NCBI GenBank assembly: GCA_003343885.1
Contig: QAKH01000094.1
Location: 1 to 55,410 of the forward strand
Direction: 5' to 3'
Origin: Clostridiales bacterium
GTDB lineage: Bacteria > Bacillota > Clostridia > Oscillospirales > CAG-382
DNA: 55,410 bases
A program made the translations under genes and the position numbers. The stretch's first letter is position 1, and the number at the start of each line of letters is the position of its first letter. Below the pieces are notes generated by a model. The model did no database searches. It saw nothing but the letters and a program-made list of their open reading frames with translations, and was not told the DNA's origin. This document shows positions 25,901 to 34,995 of the stretch, piece by piece.

Positions 25901-26011
25901 GATTCATGGGGCGCTGCCCCATACCCCGCACGCTTTTTTGAAAAAAGCGTGGGAAAAAGCGCTTTTCATGCGGATACACCGCTCACCCTGTTCGCGCGCT
26001 GTCCGCAGGCC
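25901..26011. repeat. Dispersed repeat family R2, diverged copy
   Basis: Related to the two copies at 44741-45244. Shared parts are GGGGCxCTGCCCC, the near-perfect palindrome CACGCTTTTTT-G-AAAAAAGCGTG, and a second hairpin with the conserved loop TCAC(CC)TGTTC. Here the outer stem is GCGGA/TCCGC (25970-25974 / 26002-26006) and the inner stem CGC/GCG, different in sequence from the other copies but still paired. It lies in the 320-base gap between the zinc-ribbon membrane protein and mnmG; the remainder 26012-26158 shows nothing. Confidence 0.8.
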
Positions 26012-26158
26012 TATTCAATTACGCTTTATGATTATTTATAAGCCTTATGCAAAAGAAATTTCAATCAGCAAAAGTAGGAAATCATAAAAAATCTGGTTTT
26101 AATACAGTGATAAATTGCAGGCGAGAAAAACGCTTATAATTCGTTTTAATAACAGTTA

Positions 26159-28036
26159 TCAGTTAATCCCGAAGTAAATCATCAAAACCTGAATGTCGGC
26201 AGGACTTACTCCGGATATGCGTGAAGCCTGACCTATGCTCTCAGGCTTTATTTTGGAGAGCTTTTGCTTTGTTTCGGCACGTATGCCCTGAATGGCAAAA
26301 TAGTCGGTGTCCGGAGGAATCTTCTTTCCCTCCAATTTTGAAAAACGCTCGGCGTCACGTATCTGACGGCGTATATATCCCTCGTATTTTATCTCGATTT
26401 CCACAGCCTGCCTTTGGCGGCGTGAAAGCCCGTCGGGACGTGAAGGATCTACCGGAGCAAGCTCCTCATACCCAAGCTCAGGCCGTCTCATTAGCTCGGC
26501 AAGGCAAATACCGTTTTCCGCACGTGTGGAACCGTACTTGTCCAACAGCTCATCAAGTTGCTTTGACGGCGCAAGGTTTGTAGAGCGTATGCGCTTTATC
26601 TCCTCGTCAACACCCTCATATTTTTTCTTGAACTCATCATATCTTGCCTGATCGATCAGACCGAGCTCGTACCCATAATTCATCAAACGTCTGTCAGCGT
26701 TATCCTGTCGCAGAAGAAGCCTGTATTCGCTCCTCGAGGTCATAATGCGGTACGGTTCATTCGTTCCCTTGGTTACTAAATCATCTATCAGCGTTCCGAT
26801 GTACGATGAGTCACGTGAAAGCGTAAAAGCGGGCTTTCCTAAAACATAAAGTGCGGCATTTATTCCGGCAATAAGTCCTTGCGCGGCAGCCTCCTCATAT
26901 CCGGACGTTCCGTTGAACTGACCGGCACCGTATAGTCCCGGATGTTCCTTAAACTCAAGCGACGGCTTGAGGGAGAGCGGATCGGCACAGTCGTATTCTA
27001 TGGCGTATCCTATACGCATAACCTGCGCGTTTTCAAGCCCTTTTATCGAGTGCAGCATCTCAAGCTGTACTTCCTCCGGCAAAGACGAGCTGAAGCCTTG
27101 CAGGTACACTTCTTTCGTGTCGGTTCCCATAGGCTCAACAAACAGCTGATGCCTTGTCTTGTCGGCAAATCGCATTACTTTGTCCTCAATGCTCGGACAG
27201 TATCTCGGCCCGATACCCTTTATCTTTCCGGAGTAGAGCGGAGAACGGTGAATGTTCGCACGTATGATATCGTGCGTTGTTTCATTTGTGTAAGCAATGT
27301 AACACGGCATCGAATTAAGATTTTTCTCAAAATCTTTTGTCAGTGAGGAAAAATGCTCCGGTTCGCTGTCGCCGTCCTGCCTTTCAAGCACTGAATAGTC
27401 TATGCTGTCAGCATGCAGGCGAACAGGAGTCCCTGTTTTAAAACGCATAAGAGGAATACCAAGCGCTGCCAGCGCCTCCGAGAGAGAACCGGCAGGGAAC
27501 ATGCCGTCCGGACCTCCGTCATAGCTCACGTCTCCTACAATTATTCTGCCTTTTAAGTATGTGCCGGTGGATATAATAACAGCTTTGGCTTTCCATACTG
27601 CGCCAAGCCTTGTTACAACCTCCCAATACCCGCCGTCTGTGTTTCTTAAATCGACAATTTCTGCTTGCACCAATTCAAGGTTCGGAGTGTTTTCAATAAG
27701 CTGTTTCATGAGCACACGGTAATGAACACGGTCCGCCTGCATACGAAGCGAATGTACAGCCGGGCCCTTGCCCTTGTTGAGTATTCGGCTCTGTAAGCAG
27801 ACCTTGTCGGCAATTTGTCCCATAGCTCCGCCGAGAGCGTCGATTTCATAAACCAAATGTCCCTTTCCCGTGCCGCCGATAGAGGGATTGCAGGGCATAT
27901 TTCCGACAGCGTCAAGATTTATTGTGAAAAGAACGGTTTTCAGTCCCATTTTTGCCGGGGCAAGAGAAGCCTCGATACCGGCGTGCCCTGCGCCGATAAC
28001 TGCGACGTCAACGGTTTTAGATGTGTATTCAGTCAT
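26159..28036 (-). CDS. mnmG: tRNA uridine-5-carboxymethylaminomethyl(34) synthesis enzyme MnmG
   Basis: A 625-residue FAD enzyme that with MnmE modifies U34 of tRNAs reading split codon boxes. The FAD-binding GAGHAGIEAS lies at residues 15-24 and the family signature GNMPCNPSIGGTGKGHL near 45-62; GPRYCPSIEDK and the C-terminal MnmE-binding helical domain are present, so it is full length. GGAAGG precedes the ATG. mnmE is not in the window. It is third in a leftward operon behind two radical-SAM-family genes. Confidence 0.97.
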   Translation of the reverse strand: MTEYTSKTVDVAVIGAGHAGIEASLAPAKMGLKTVLFTINLDAVGNMPCNPSIGGTGKGHLVYEIDALGGAMGQIADKVCLQSRILNKGKGPAVHSLRMQADRVHYRVLMKQLIENTPNLELVQAEIVDLRNTDGGYWEVVTRLGAVWKAKAVIISTGTYLKGRIIVGDVSYDGGPDGMFPAGSLSEALAALGIPLMRFKTGTPVRLHADSIDYSVLERQDGDSEPEHFSSLTKDFEKNLNSMPCYIAYTNETTHDIIRANIHRSPLYSGKIKGIGPRYCPSIEDKVMRFADKTRHQLFVEPMGTDTKEVYLQGFSSSLPEEVQLEMLHSIKGLENAQVMRIGYAIEYDCADPLSLKPSLEFKEHPGLYGAGQFNGTSGYEEAAAQGLIAGINAALYVLGKPAFTLSRDSSYIGTLIDDLVTKGTNEPYRIMTSRSEYRLLLRQDNADRRLMNYGYELGLIDQARYDEFKKKYEGVDEEIKRIRSTNLAPSKQLDELLDKYGSTRAENGICLAELMRRPELGYEELAPVDPSRPDGLSRRQRQAVEIEIKYEGYIRRQIRDAERFSKLEGKKIPPDTDYFAIQGIRAETKQKLSKIKPESIGQASRISGVSPADIQVLMIYFGIN

Positions 28037-28133
28037 GTTTTGCCTTCCGTAATATGTGTAATATGTCCGTAAAGTGTCAAAGGATTGTCAAAGGATATTT
28101 TATAGAAAACTTTATAGATACCTGTACTTTGTT

Positions 28134-28766
28134 TTATATTTCCTTGAAAATAATTCTGGTTCTCGTAACCGAATAGTTGTCAGGCAGGCAAAGACCTGCG
28201 CTGTTAAGGGAATCGACAACGTAGTCGGGTTTTAAGTACATGCTGTCGTAAGCGGTAAGCGTCAGAGTAAGAAGTGTGTCGCCGCCCGCAATTTGTACAG
28301 ACCATGACTTAATCATCGGAGCAATGTCCGCAAGCTTTTCTCCCGACTTTGTGTGCTTGGAAACAGGAGGCGGATTTTTAAGTACCTCGCTAACCTTTGC
28401 GGCATCAGCGTGGAAATCATAAAATACAACGTCGTATACTGCATATTCTATGTTTTTCATCTTAATTTCCGGATATGATACATCTTTTATGCATATTTCT
28501 TCCGGAACAGCTTTCGCAAGCCGTTCTTTTACTTCAGAACAGGAAAGCTCCTCTGTCAGGCTTACGTCAACGAGCTCGTTTTCACCCTCCATGCCGACCG
28601 AAAGCGGAAGCCCGAAAACAATCTTCGGACGGGGATTAAATCCCTGCGAGTATTTAAGCGGCAGTCCGGCACGTTTTAAAATACGTATAAAGCTGTGGTT
28701 AAAATCAAGATGTGAAATGAAAGCAAGGCTTCCTTTTTTAGAAAAGGTAATACGGTAATCACTCAT
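28134..28766 (-). CDS. TIGR03936 family radical SAM-associated protein (DUF2344)
   Basis: A 210-residue protein opening with the family pattern YRITFSKKGSLAFISHLD and KYSQGFNPRPKIVFGLPL. It has no CxxxCxxC and is not itself a radical SAM enzyme; in many Firmicutes it is paired or fused with the TIGR03960 protein, as here. GGAGG nine bases before ATG 28766 fixes the start; the gene overlaps the end of the TIGR03960 gene by eight bases, so coupling is likely. Exact role is unknown. Confidence 0.9.
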   Translation of the reverse strand: MSDYRITFSKKGSLAFISHLDFNHSFIRILKRAGLPLKYSQGFNPRPKIVFGLPLSVGMEGENELVDVSLTEELSCSEVKERLAKAVPEEICIKDVSYPEIKMKNIEYAVYDVVFYDFHADAAKVSEVLKNPPPVSKHTKSGEKLADIAPMIKSWSVQIAGGDTLLTLTLTAYDSMYLKPDYVVDSLNSAGLCLPDNYSVTRTRIIFKEI

Positions 28767-30660
28767 TGTTTTCAACCTCCGCACCTGAAATTTTTGGGTT
28801 TATGCAGCGTTTCGTGCAAAGAGACGCACCGAATTTTGCCGCACCGCAGGCAGAACACTTTGTGAGACAGTCGGGCGTTGTCGCTCCGTCCATTGCCTTT
28901 TTTGCCTCAGAGATAAGAAAACTCTTGTTTACGCCGCAGTCAATGTGATCCCACGGAAGCTTGTCTTCAAAGTCAAAATTGCGGACGGCGTAAAAGTCGG
29001 GATCAATGCCGGATTGTTCAAAGGCTTTCATCCATGCGTCGTAAGAAAAATATTCGTCCCACGCGTCAAATTTCACTCCCGAAAGGTGAGCGTTTAATAT
29101 GGCCTTGCCGAGCCGCCTGTCGCCTCTTGCAAACACAGCTTCAATACGGCTGAGCTTTGCGTCATGCCAGTGATAGCGTATTTTACCCGATGAAATGCTT
29201 GATCCGAGCAGCTTCTGTTTGCGCTGGAGCTCTTCGAGAGTGTCCTGACCGAACCACTGGAACGGCGTGTGCGCCTTAGGCACAAGGCAGGAAGCCGAAA
29301 GAGACACCTCAATGGCTCGTCCTTTGGGACGTGATGGATTTTTGTAGTACTCGTCAACGATTTTTCCGGCAAGTTGGGCAATACCTGCCACATCTTCGTC
29401 GGTTTCGGTAGGCAGTCCTATCATAAAGTAAAGCTTAACATTCGTTCTTCCGGAGGAAAAAGCGCCCCGGCAGCCGTCCAAAATCTCCTGCTCGGTCAGG
29501 TTTTTGTTGATGACGTCACGGAGCCGTTGTGTGCCGGCTTCCGGCGCAAAAGTAAGGCCTGACTTTCTTACGCCTTGTACTTTCTTCATAATTTCCGCCT
29601 CAAAACTGTCTATTCGCATAGACGGAAGAGATAAGCCTATTTTTTCCTTGTCGGTCCAGGTTTTTAAGGTGTCGACAAGCTCCATAAGACACGGATAGTC
29701 GCTTATGCTTAATGAAGTTAGCGATATTTCCTCGTATCCCGACGACTCATACTGTGAAAAAGCCTCACGGTTGAGAGTTTCCGGAGATTTTGCCCTGTAC
29801 GGTCGGTAGATTATTCCTGCCTGACAGAAACGGCAGCCTCGCATACAGCCTCTTGCACATTCAAGCATGATTCTGTCGTGAACCGTCTCAGTAAAGGGAA
29901 CAGGTATGTCTTTAGGAAATCTTGCCTTGTCAAAATCAGTTATGCAGTTCTTTTCAATAAACGCGGGAACATCCGGATATTTGGGAGTAATCCCGATAAA
30001 TTTTCCGGTATTACCGTCATATTCAGGCTCGTAAAGAGAGGGAACATAGTTGCCCTTTATGTGCGACGCAAGACGGAGAAACTCATTTCTGTCGAATACG
30101 TCGTGCGTCTTTTTGTAATTTATATAAAATTCCACCGTTTCGGCAAGAGATTCTTCTCCCTCTCCGATATTGAATATGTCGAAGAAATCCGCAACCGGCT
30201 CCGAATTGTATGAGCAGGGACCTCCGCCGATTATTATTGGATCATCGTTTGTTCGCTCACCGGAAAGCAACGGGATACCGGCAAGAGAAAGAACATACAG
30301 TACGTTTGAGTAGCTCATCTCATATTGCAGGGTAAATCCGACAAAGTCGAAATCCTTAAGGGCGTCGCCGCTTTCGTGAGCGTAAAGAGGAATATTTTTT
30401 TCTTTTAACAGCTCCGCCATGTCCGGCCACGGAGCGTAGCAGCGCTCGCACCATATGCCGTCATGAGCGTTTAAGCATTCGTAAAGGATTTTTACGCCGA
30501 GATTTGACATGCCGATCTCGTAAGCGTCCGGAAAACAAAAGGCAAATCTTGCGGAAATTTTGCTTTTGTCCTTAATTATTTGGTTTAGTTCGCCGCCGGT
30601 ATATCTTGCAGGCTTTGAAACTTTTTTCAGGTATCTGAAGGCTTGTTGTTTCGGAGTCAT
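28759..30660 (-). CDS. TIGR03960 family B12-binding-domain radical SAM protein
   Basis: A 633-residue protein. The N-terminal ~250 residues resemble a cobalamin-binding-like domain (KPARYTGGELN, GMSNLGVKILYE), and the radical SAM cluster motif CMRGCRFC (CxxxCxxC) lies near residue 268. GLTFAPEAGTQRLRDVINK is a strong family signature. ATG 30660 is chosen; GTG 30675 overlaps the AAAAGGTG ribosome site. The usual neighbours in Clostridia (RNase G, rplU, prp, rpmA) are here found 24 kb away, without an RNase G gene in the window. Confidence 0.92.
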   Translation of the reverse strand: MTPKQQAFRYLKKVSKPARYTGGELNQIIKDKSKISARFAFCFPDAYEIGMSNLGVKILYECLNAHDGIWCERCYAPWPDMAELLKEKNIPLYAHESGDALKDFDFVGFTLQYEMSYSNVLYVLSLAGIPLLSGERTNDDPIIIGGGPCSYNSEPVADFFDIFNIGEGEESLAETVEFYINYKKTHDVFDRNEFLRLASHIKGNYVPSLYEPEYDGNTGKFIGITPKYPDVPAFIEKNCITDFDKARFPKDIPVPFTETVHDRIMLECARGCMRGCRFCQAGIIYRPYRAKSPETLNREAFSQYESSGYEEISLTSLSISDYPCLMELVDTLKTWTDKEKIGLSLPSMRIDSFEAEIMKKVQGVRKSGLTFAPEAGTQRLRDVINKNLTEQEILDGCRGAFSSGRTNVKLYFMIGLPTETDEDVAGIAQLAGKIVDEYYKNPSRPKGRAIEVSLSASCLVPKAHTPFQWFGQDTLEELQRKQKLLGSSISSGKIRYHWHDAKLSRIEAVFARGDRRLGKAILNAHLSGVKFDAWDEYFSYDAWMKAFEQSGIDPDFYAVRNFDFEDKLPWDHIDCGVNKSFLISEAKKAMDGATTPDCLTKCSACGAAKFGASLCTKRCINPKISGAEVENNE

Positions 30661-30695
30661 AACAAATAAACACACCTTTTTATATTATTCACATC

Positions 30696-30724
30696 ATTAT
30701 AGCAAAAAGCAAGCGTTTTGTAAA
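30696..30724 (-). promoter_or_regulatory. Promoter of the radical SAM-mnmG operon
   Basis: On the minus strand TTTACA (30724-30719), 17-base spacer, TATAAT (30701-30696). Confidence 0.75.
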
Positions 30725-30825
30725 GACTTGAAAAATGGCGTAACGAGCGGCACAGGAAAAAATTAAGGAAAAACGTGTAAAATAAAGAATATATTAACAA
30801 ATAAGCGAAAAATTTGCCTTTTTAC

Positions 30826-30854
30826 TTGACAAGTGGGAAGGCGTATTGTATAAT
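30826..30854 (+). promoter_or_regulatory. Consensus promoter of rny
   Basis: TTGACA (30826-30831), 17-base spacer, TATAAT (30849-30854), a full consensus match; start near 30861. Confidence 0.88.
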
Positions 30855-30860
30855 TTACTA

Positions 30861-31071
30861 TGTTAAAGGGTACAAAATAACATAATTTTTAATAATTATA
30901 TCAAGTGCCTTGCGGTATAAATATAACGTTTTTTATATTTTTTTGATTATAGATTACAAAAATCATATGATATGCGCACGTCTGCTCCGACGTGCCGGTT
31001 GACGTATAAATTTGTACATATTGTGAGGCACCTGTCTTGTTATTTTTGTAGAATGAGGAGGTGCTTATGTT
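30861..31071 (+). promoter_or_regulatory. Long untranslated leader of rny
   Basis: About 210 bases from the predicted start to the rny start codon without an open frame. It includes a GC hairpin GCACGTC...GACGTGC near 30976-30994 following long T- and A-rich tracts, and ends with a strong AGGAGGTG (31056-31063). An ATG at 31067 opens a five-codon frame that overlaps the rny start. RNase Y commonly controls its own level post-transcriptionally in other organisms; whether this leader does so is inference. Confidence 0.5.
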
Positions 31072-32622
31072 TTGGATCCGTTAACAATTGTAATTACGGT
31101 TGTTGTTGCAGCAGCCTGTCTTGCCGCAGGTATTTTTATAGGCATACAGCTGCGCAAGAAATATGCCGAAAAAGAAATCAAATCAGCCGAGGACGAGAAA
31201 AAGAGGATACTCGACGAGGCGCAGAAAGCAGCCGAAACAAAGAAAAAAGAAGCTTTGATTGAGGCAAAGGAAGAAATTTTAAGAAACAAGAACGAAGTAG
31301 AAAAAGAACTTAAAGAGCGCCGCAACGAGGTTGCTCGTCTTGAAAAGCATGCCCAGCAGAAAGAAGAAAGCCTTGACAGAAAGATAGAAAGCTACGAGCA
31401 TAAGGAAGAGCTTCTCGCTTCAAGAACGCAAAAGCTTTCCGAAAGAGAGGACGAGCTTGAAAGAATTATCGAGAGCGAAATAAAGAAACTTGAGGAAATT
31501 TCAGGCTTTACATCAGACCAGGCCAAGGATTATATACTCAACAAGGTAGAGTCCGAGGTAAGACATGAAGCGGCGATGAAAATCAATGCGATTGAGCAGG
31601 AATATAAGGAGGAAGCCGACAACAAGGCTCGCAATATCATTTCTCTCGCTATCCAGCGCTGTGCCTCAGAGTTTGTGTGTGAAGCGACGGTTTCTGCCGT
31701 TGACCTTCCGAACGACGAGATGAAAGGCCGTATAATAGGCCGTGAAGGAAGAAACATAAAGACAATAGAAACGCTCACGGGTGTTGACTTAATTATCGAC
31801 GATACTCCGGAAGCAATTACCGTATCAAGCTTTGATCCGGTAAGGAGAGAAATCGCAAGACTTTCTCTTGAAAAGCTTATTTCGGACGGCAGAATTCATC
31901 CTGCCCGCATTGAGGAAATGGTTGACAAGAGCCGCCGTGAAGTTGAGCAGATAATTAAGCAGTCCGGCGAGCAGGCAACCTTTGAAACGGGAATCCACGG
32001 AATAAATCCGGAGCTTGTAAAGATACTCGGCAGACTGCGTTACCGTACAAGCTACGGACAGAACGTGCTTGTTCACTCTATCGAGGTTTCACACATAGCC
32101 GGAATGATGGCGGCGGAAATAGGAGCAGATGTGACTCTTGCCAAGAGAGCAGGCTTGCTGCACGATATAGGCAAGGCGCTTGACCATGATATGGAAGGTT
32201 CCCATATTCAGATAGGCGTAGATCTTGCAAAGAAATATCATGAAAATCCCGAGGTTATCCACGCAATCGAGGCGCACCACGGTGACGTCGAGGCAAGAAC
32301 TCTTGTCGCAATGCTTGTTCAGGCGGCAGACGCTGTTTCAGCGGCACGTCCTGGAGCAAGACGTGAAAACCTTGAGTCCTACATCAAGCGCCTGCAGAAG
32401 CTTGAGGAGATCGCAACCGGATTTGACGGCGTAGAAAAATGCTTTGCTATCCAGGCAGGCCGTGAAATACGTATTATGGTAAAGCCGGATAAAGTAAGCG
32501 ACGACGATATGACATTCCTTGCAAGGGATATAGCGAAGCGTATCGAGGATGAGCTTGAGTACCCGGGACAAATCAGGGTTATGCTTATAAGAGAAAACCG
32601 TCAGGTGGATTACGCAAAGTAA
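31072..32622 (+). CDS. rny: Ribonuclease Y
   Basis: A 516-residue membrane-anchored endoribonuclease that starts mRNA decay in Firmicutes. One N-terminal membrane helix (about 4-24), a long charged coiled coil (about 28-170), a KH domain with KGRIIGREGRNIKTIE near 220 and an HD domain with GLLHDIGKALDHD near 362 are all present. The start is TTG 31072, eight bases after AGGAGGTG; the out-of-frame ATG five bases earlier stops after five codons. Followed by a strong terminator, so it is a single-gene transcript. Confidence 0.97.
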   Translation: MDPLTIVITVVVAAACLAAGIFIGIQLRKKYAEKEIKSAEDEKKRILDEAQKAAETKKKEALIEAKEEILRNKNEVEKELKERRNEVARLEKHAQQKEESLDRKIESYEHKEELLASRTQKLSEREDELERIIESEIKKLEEISGFTSDQAKDYILNKVESEVRHEAAMKINAIEQEYKEEADNKARNIISLAIQRCASEFVCEATVSAVDLPNDEMKGRIIGREGRNIKTIETLTGVDLIIDDTPEAITVSSFDPVRREIARLSLEKLISDGRIHPARIEEMVDKSRREVEQIIKQSGEQATFETGIHGINPELVKILGRLRYRTSYGQNVLVHSIEVSHIAGMMAAEIGADVTLAKRAGLLHDIGKALDHDMEGSHIQIGVDLAKKYHENPEVIHAIEAHHGDVEARTLVAMLVQAADAVSAARPGARRENLESYIKRLQKLEEIATGFDGVEKCFAIQAGREIRIMVKPDKVSDDDMTFLARDIAKRIEDELEYPGQIRVMLIRENRQVDYAK

Positions 32623-32674
32623 GGCATCTGCTGTTATTAAAGAATATATCTGTCGGAAAAAACAAGCCGGCAGT

Positions 32675-32712
32675 GTGCCCGGCTTATATTGCCGGGCATA
32701 TTTTTATATTTA
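32675..32712 (+). terminator. Terminator of rny
   Basis: Perfect GCCCGGC (32677-32683) / GCCGGGC (32691-32697) stem with loop TTATATT, followed by ATATTTTTATATTT. Confidence 0.9.
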
Positions 32713-32805
32713 TACAGTAATTTTTTTGCGGCAAAAAACAGAATTTCATGGCGATAACAATCTTAAAACGGGAAAATAAAACATGGAAAAGGGCGGTGAA
32801 GAAAA

Positions 32806-33666
32806 ATGACATCCGGAACACAGGTTGTTTTTTCTTATCAGGATGCATACTTTAATATACATCATACAATAAGCGAGAACAGCGAGCCGCCATACGCAAA
32901 ACTGCATCTGCATAATATGTATGAGCTGTACTGCTTTATAGACGGAAGCGGTACGTTTACCGTAGAGGGAACAACATATCCGCTTGAGAGCGGAACAATA
33001 ATTCTCATGCGCCCGGGAGAAGCGCACAGCGTAAAAATAGACTCAAGCAAAAGGTATGAAAGAAAAGCCGTCCACTTTGATCCCGGTTTTTTTTGCCGTG
33101 AATCGGATAGTTTATCCGATATTTTAAGTACATTTGAAACAGATGAAATAGAGAAATGCAATTGTTTTGTCTGCGGAGAGAAAACGGAGTTTTACCTTAA
33201 ACTGCTGGACGAAATAACAAATCCTAAGCTTGTTACAAAAAAAGAAAAACTCACGTCAATCCGGGCAAATCTTCCGGCACTGCTTTACGGGCTAAGCGTA
33301 AGTAGACGTGAAAACAACTTTGTAAACGAGTCCACTTCGGATAGATTAGTATGGAAAATAATACAGTTTATTGACAGAAATCTTGAAAACGACTGGACTC
33401 TTGACACGCTTGCGGAAACGCTGTACCGGGACAAAGCATATTTAAACAGAAGATTTCGCAAGGTAATGGGTACAAGCATATGGGACTATACTATACGCAA
33501 GCGGATTGTCTGTGCACAAAGGGAAATATACCGCTCCGGAAATATAGGCGACGCGTTTAAAGCAAGCGGTTTTAAGGATTATTCCACTTTTTTCAGAAAT
33601 TATCAGAGAATAAACGGTGCAGCACCCTCGGACGACGCAAAATCCCGTGAGCAGAGAGATACTTGA
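32806..33666 (+). CDS. AraC family transcriptional regulator with cupin domain
   Basis: A 286-residue regulator. Cupin sensor residues about 15-100 (LHLHNMYELYCFIDGSG, MRPGEAHSVKI), C-terminal helix-turn-helix pair about 185-286 (TLDTLAETLYRDKAYLNRRFRKVMG; KASGFKDYSTFFRNYQRINGAAPSD). GGGCGGTGAAG precedes the ATG. The next gene on the strand, a Gfo/Idh/MocA oxidoreductase with its own promoter 50 bases after this gene, is the likely regulated target, suggesting control of sugar or polyol use. Confidence 0.9.
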   Translation: MTSGTQVVFSYQDAYFNIHHTISENSEPPYAKLHLHNMYELYCFIDGSGTFTVEGTTYPLESGTIILMRPGEAHSVKIDSSKRYERKAVHFDPGFFCRESDSLSDILSTFETDEIEKCNCFVCGEKTEFYLKLLDEITNPKLVTKKEKLTSIRANLPALLYGLSVSRRENNFVNESTSDRLVWKIIQFIDRNLENDWTLDTLAETLYRDKAYLNRRFRKVMGTSIWDYTIRKRIVCAQREIYRSGNIGDAFKASGFKDYSTFFRNYQRINGAAPSDDAKSREQRDT

Positions 33667-33714
33667 TATACGTAAATTTAGACCGGTTGAAGCAGTCAAG
33701 TTTGCAAAAAAGTA

Positions 33715-33743
33715 TTGACTTTTCAGACCTTGTTGCTTATACT
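33715..33743 (+). promoter_or_regulatory. Promoter of the Gfo/Idh/MocA oxidoreductase
   Basis: TTGACT (33715-33720), 17-base spacer, TATACT (33738-33743). A short imperfect repeat, caagcgttgcgcttg, follows at about 33758-33773 and could be an operator. Confidence 0.75.
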
Positions 33744-33805
33744 ATTTAAGGTAAAAGGCAAGCGTTGCGCTTGACGTTTTGGACCTTTGGAAAGGAATGA
33801 ATTTT

Positions 33806-34852
33806 ATGAAAAAGAATCTTGTTGTAATCGGATACGGCGGAATGGGAACCTGGCATACACAGCACGCGCTGAAGAGTGACGTAGTAAACTTGGCGGGTGT
33901 ATACGATATAAATCCTGAGAAGAATAAACTTGCTGAGGAGAGAGGAATATTTGCATACGACTCCTACGAGGCAGTTCTTGCAGATGAAAAAGTTGATCTT
34001 ATTACGGTAGCAATACCGAATGATTCACATAAGGAAGTTGTTATAAGAGCGCTTGAGGCAGGGAAAAATGTAATATGTGAAAAGCCTGTTTCCATGGACT
34101 CGGCTGAGCTTGACGAAATGATAGCAGCCTCTGAAAAGAGCGGAAAGCTGTTTTCGGTTCACCAGAACAGACGTTTTGATGTTGACTTTCTTGCAATGAA
34201 GCAGATTAAGCAGAGCGGAGAGCTCGGAGAGCTTATCAATATCGAGTCGAGAATACACGGCTCACGCGGAATTCCCAGCGACTGGAGAGGCGAAAAGGAA
34301 CACGGCGGCGGAATGCTTCTTGACTGGGGCGTTCACCTCATTGACCAGGTGCTCCAGATATTCGACGAGAAAATCGATAAAATATACTGTGTTTTTGACC
34401 ACATCACAAATAAAGAAGTAGATGACGGCTTAAAAATGACGATATATTTTGAGGGTGGAAAGAGCGCTTTCATCGAGGTAGGTACATATAATTTCATTCC
34501 TATGCCCCGTTTCTATCTGAGAGCTGAAAAAGGCTCGGCAATAATAACCGACTGGCGTGAGAAATGCAAGGTTGCAAAGTGCAAATACTGGCACGAAAGC
34601 GAAGTACTTCCCGTACAGACGGCTGCCGGACTTACAAAGACCATGGCTCCGCGAGACAGCGTGACCATGGATGAGTACGAGCTCGAGAAACCTGCAAGCG
34701 ACGTGCACGATTATTACAGAAACTTCTGTGCTGCAATCGACGGAAAAGCCGAACAGCTTGTTACACATCCTCAGATGAGAAGAGTCATGAAGGTCATGGA
34801 AGCTTGCTTCGAATCCGACAGACTCGGACAGGTTGTAAAGTTTGAGGAATAA
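33806..34852 (+). CDS. Gfo/Idh/MocA family oxidoreductase
   Basis: A 348-residue NAD(P)-dependent dehydrogenase. The Rossmann motif GYGGMGTWHT lies near residue 10, VICEKPVSMD near 92 and the catalytic-region HGGGMLLDWGVHLIDQ near 170-185 (His in the position typical of the family). ATG 33806 is nine bases after AAAGGA; two earlier in-frame starts are too close to that site. Preceded by an AraC regulator and its own promoter, followed by a strong terminator. The substrate is probably a sugar or cyclitol. Confidence 0.9.
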   Translation: MKKNLVVIGYGGMGTWHTQHALKSDVVNLAGVYDINPEKNKLAEERGIFAYDSYEAVLADEKVDLITVAIPNDSHKEVVIRALEAGKNVICEKPVSMDSAELDEMIAASEKSGKLFSVHQNRRFDVDFLAMKQIKQSGELGELINIESRIHGSRGIPSDWRGEKEHGGGMLLDWGVHLIDQVLQIFDEKIDKIYCVFDHITNKEVDDGLKMTIYFEGGKSAFIEVGTYNFIPMPRFYLRAEKGSAIITDWREKCKVAKCKYWHESEVLPVQTAAGLTKTMAPRDSVTMDEYELEKPASDVHDYYRNFCAAIDGKAEQLVTHPQMRRVMKVMEACFESDRLGQVVKFEE

Positions 34853-34875
34853 AACAGTTAATAAATAACAGAAAA

Positions 34876-34912
34876 GTCCTCCGGAATTTGAAAATTTTCC
34901 GGAGGGCTTTTT
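34876..34912 (+). terminator. Terminator of the oxidoreductase
   Basis: Stem GTCCTCCGGAA (34876-34886) / TTCCGGAGGGC (34897-34907) with a ten-base loop, followed by T5. Confidence 0.9.
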
Positions 34913-34939
34913 ATGTAGTTTTTATTTTCATAAAATTTA

Positions 34940-34971
34940 ATGAAAAAATAAAAATATACCGCCGAAGGCGG
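34940..34971 (-). terminator. Terminator of the ribbon-helix-helix gene
   Basis: On the minus strand CCGCC-TTC-GGCGG (34971-34959), then TATATTTTTATTTTTT. It marks the left edge of the accessory island. Confidence 0.75.
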
Positions 34972-34995
34972 AACGAATTTTAAAATGAATGATTA

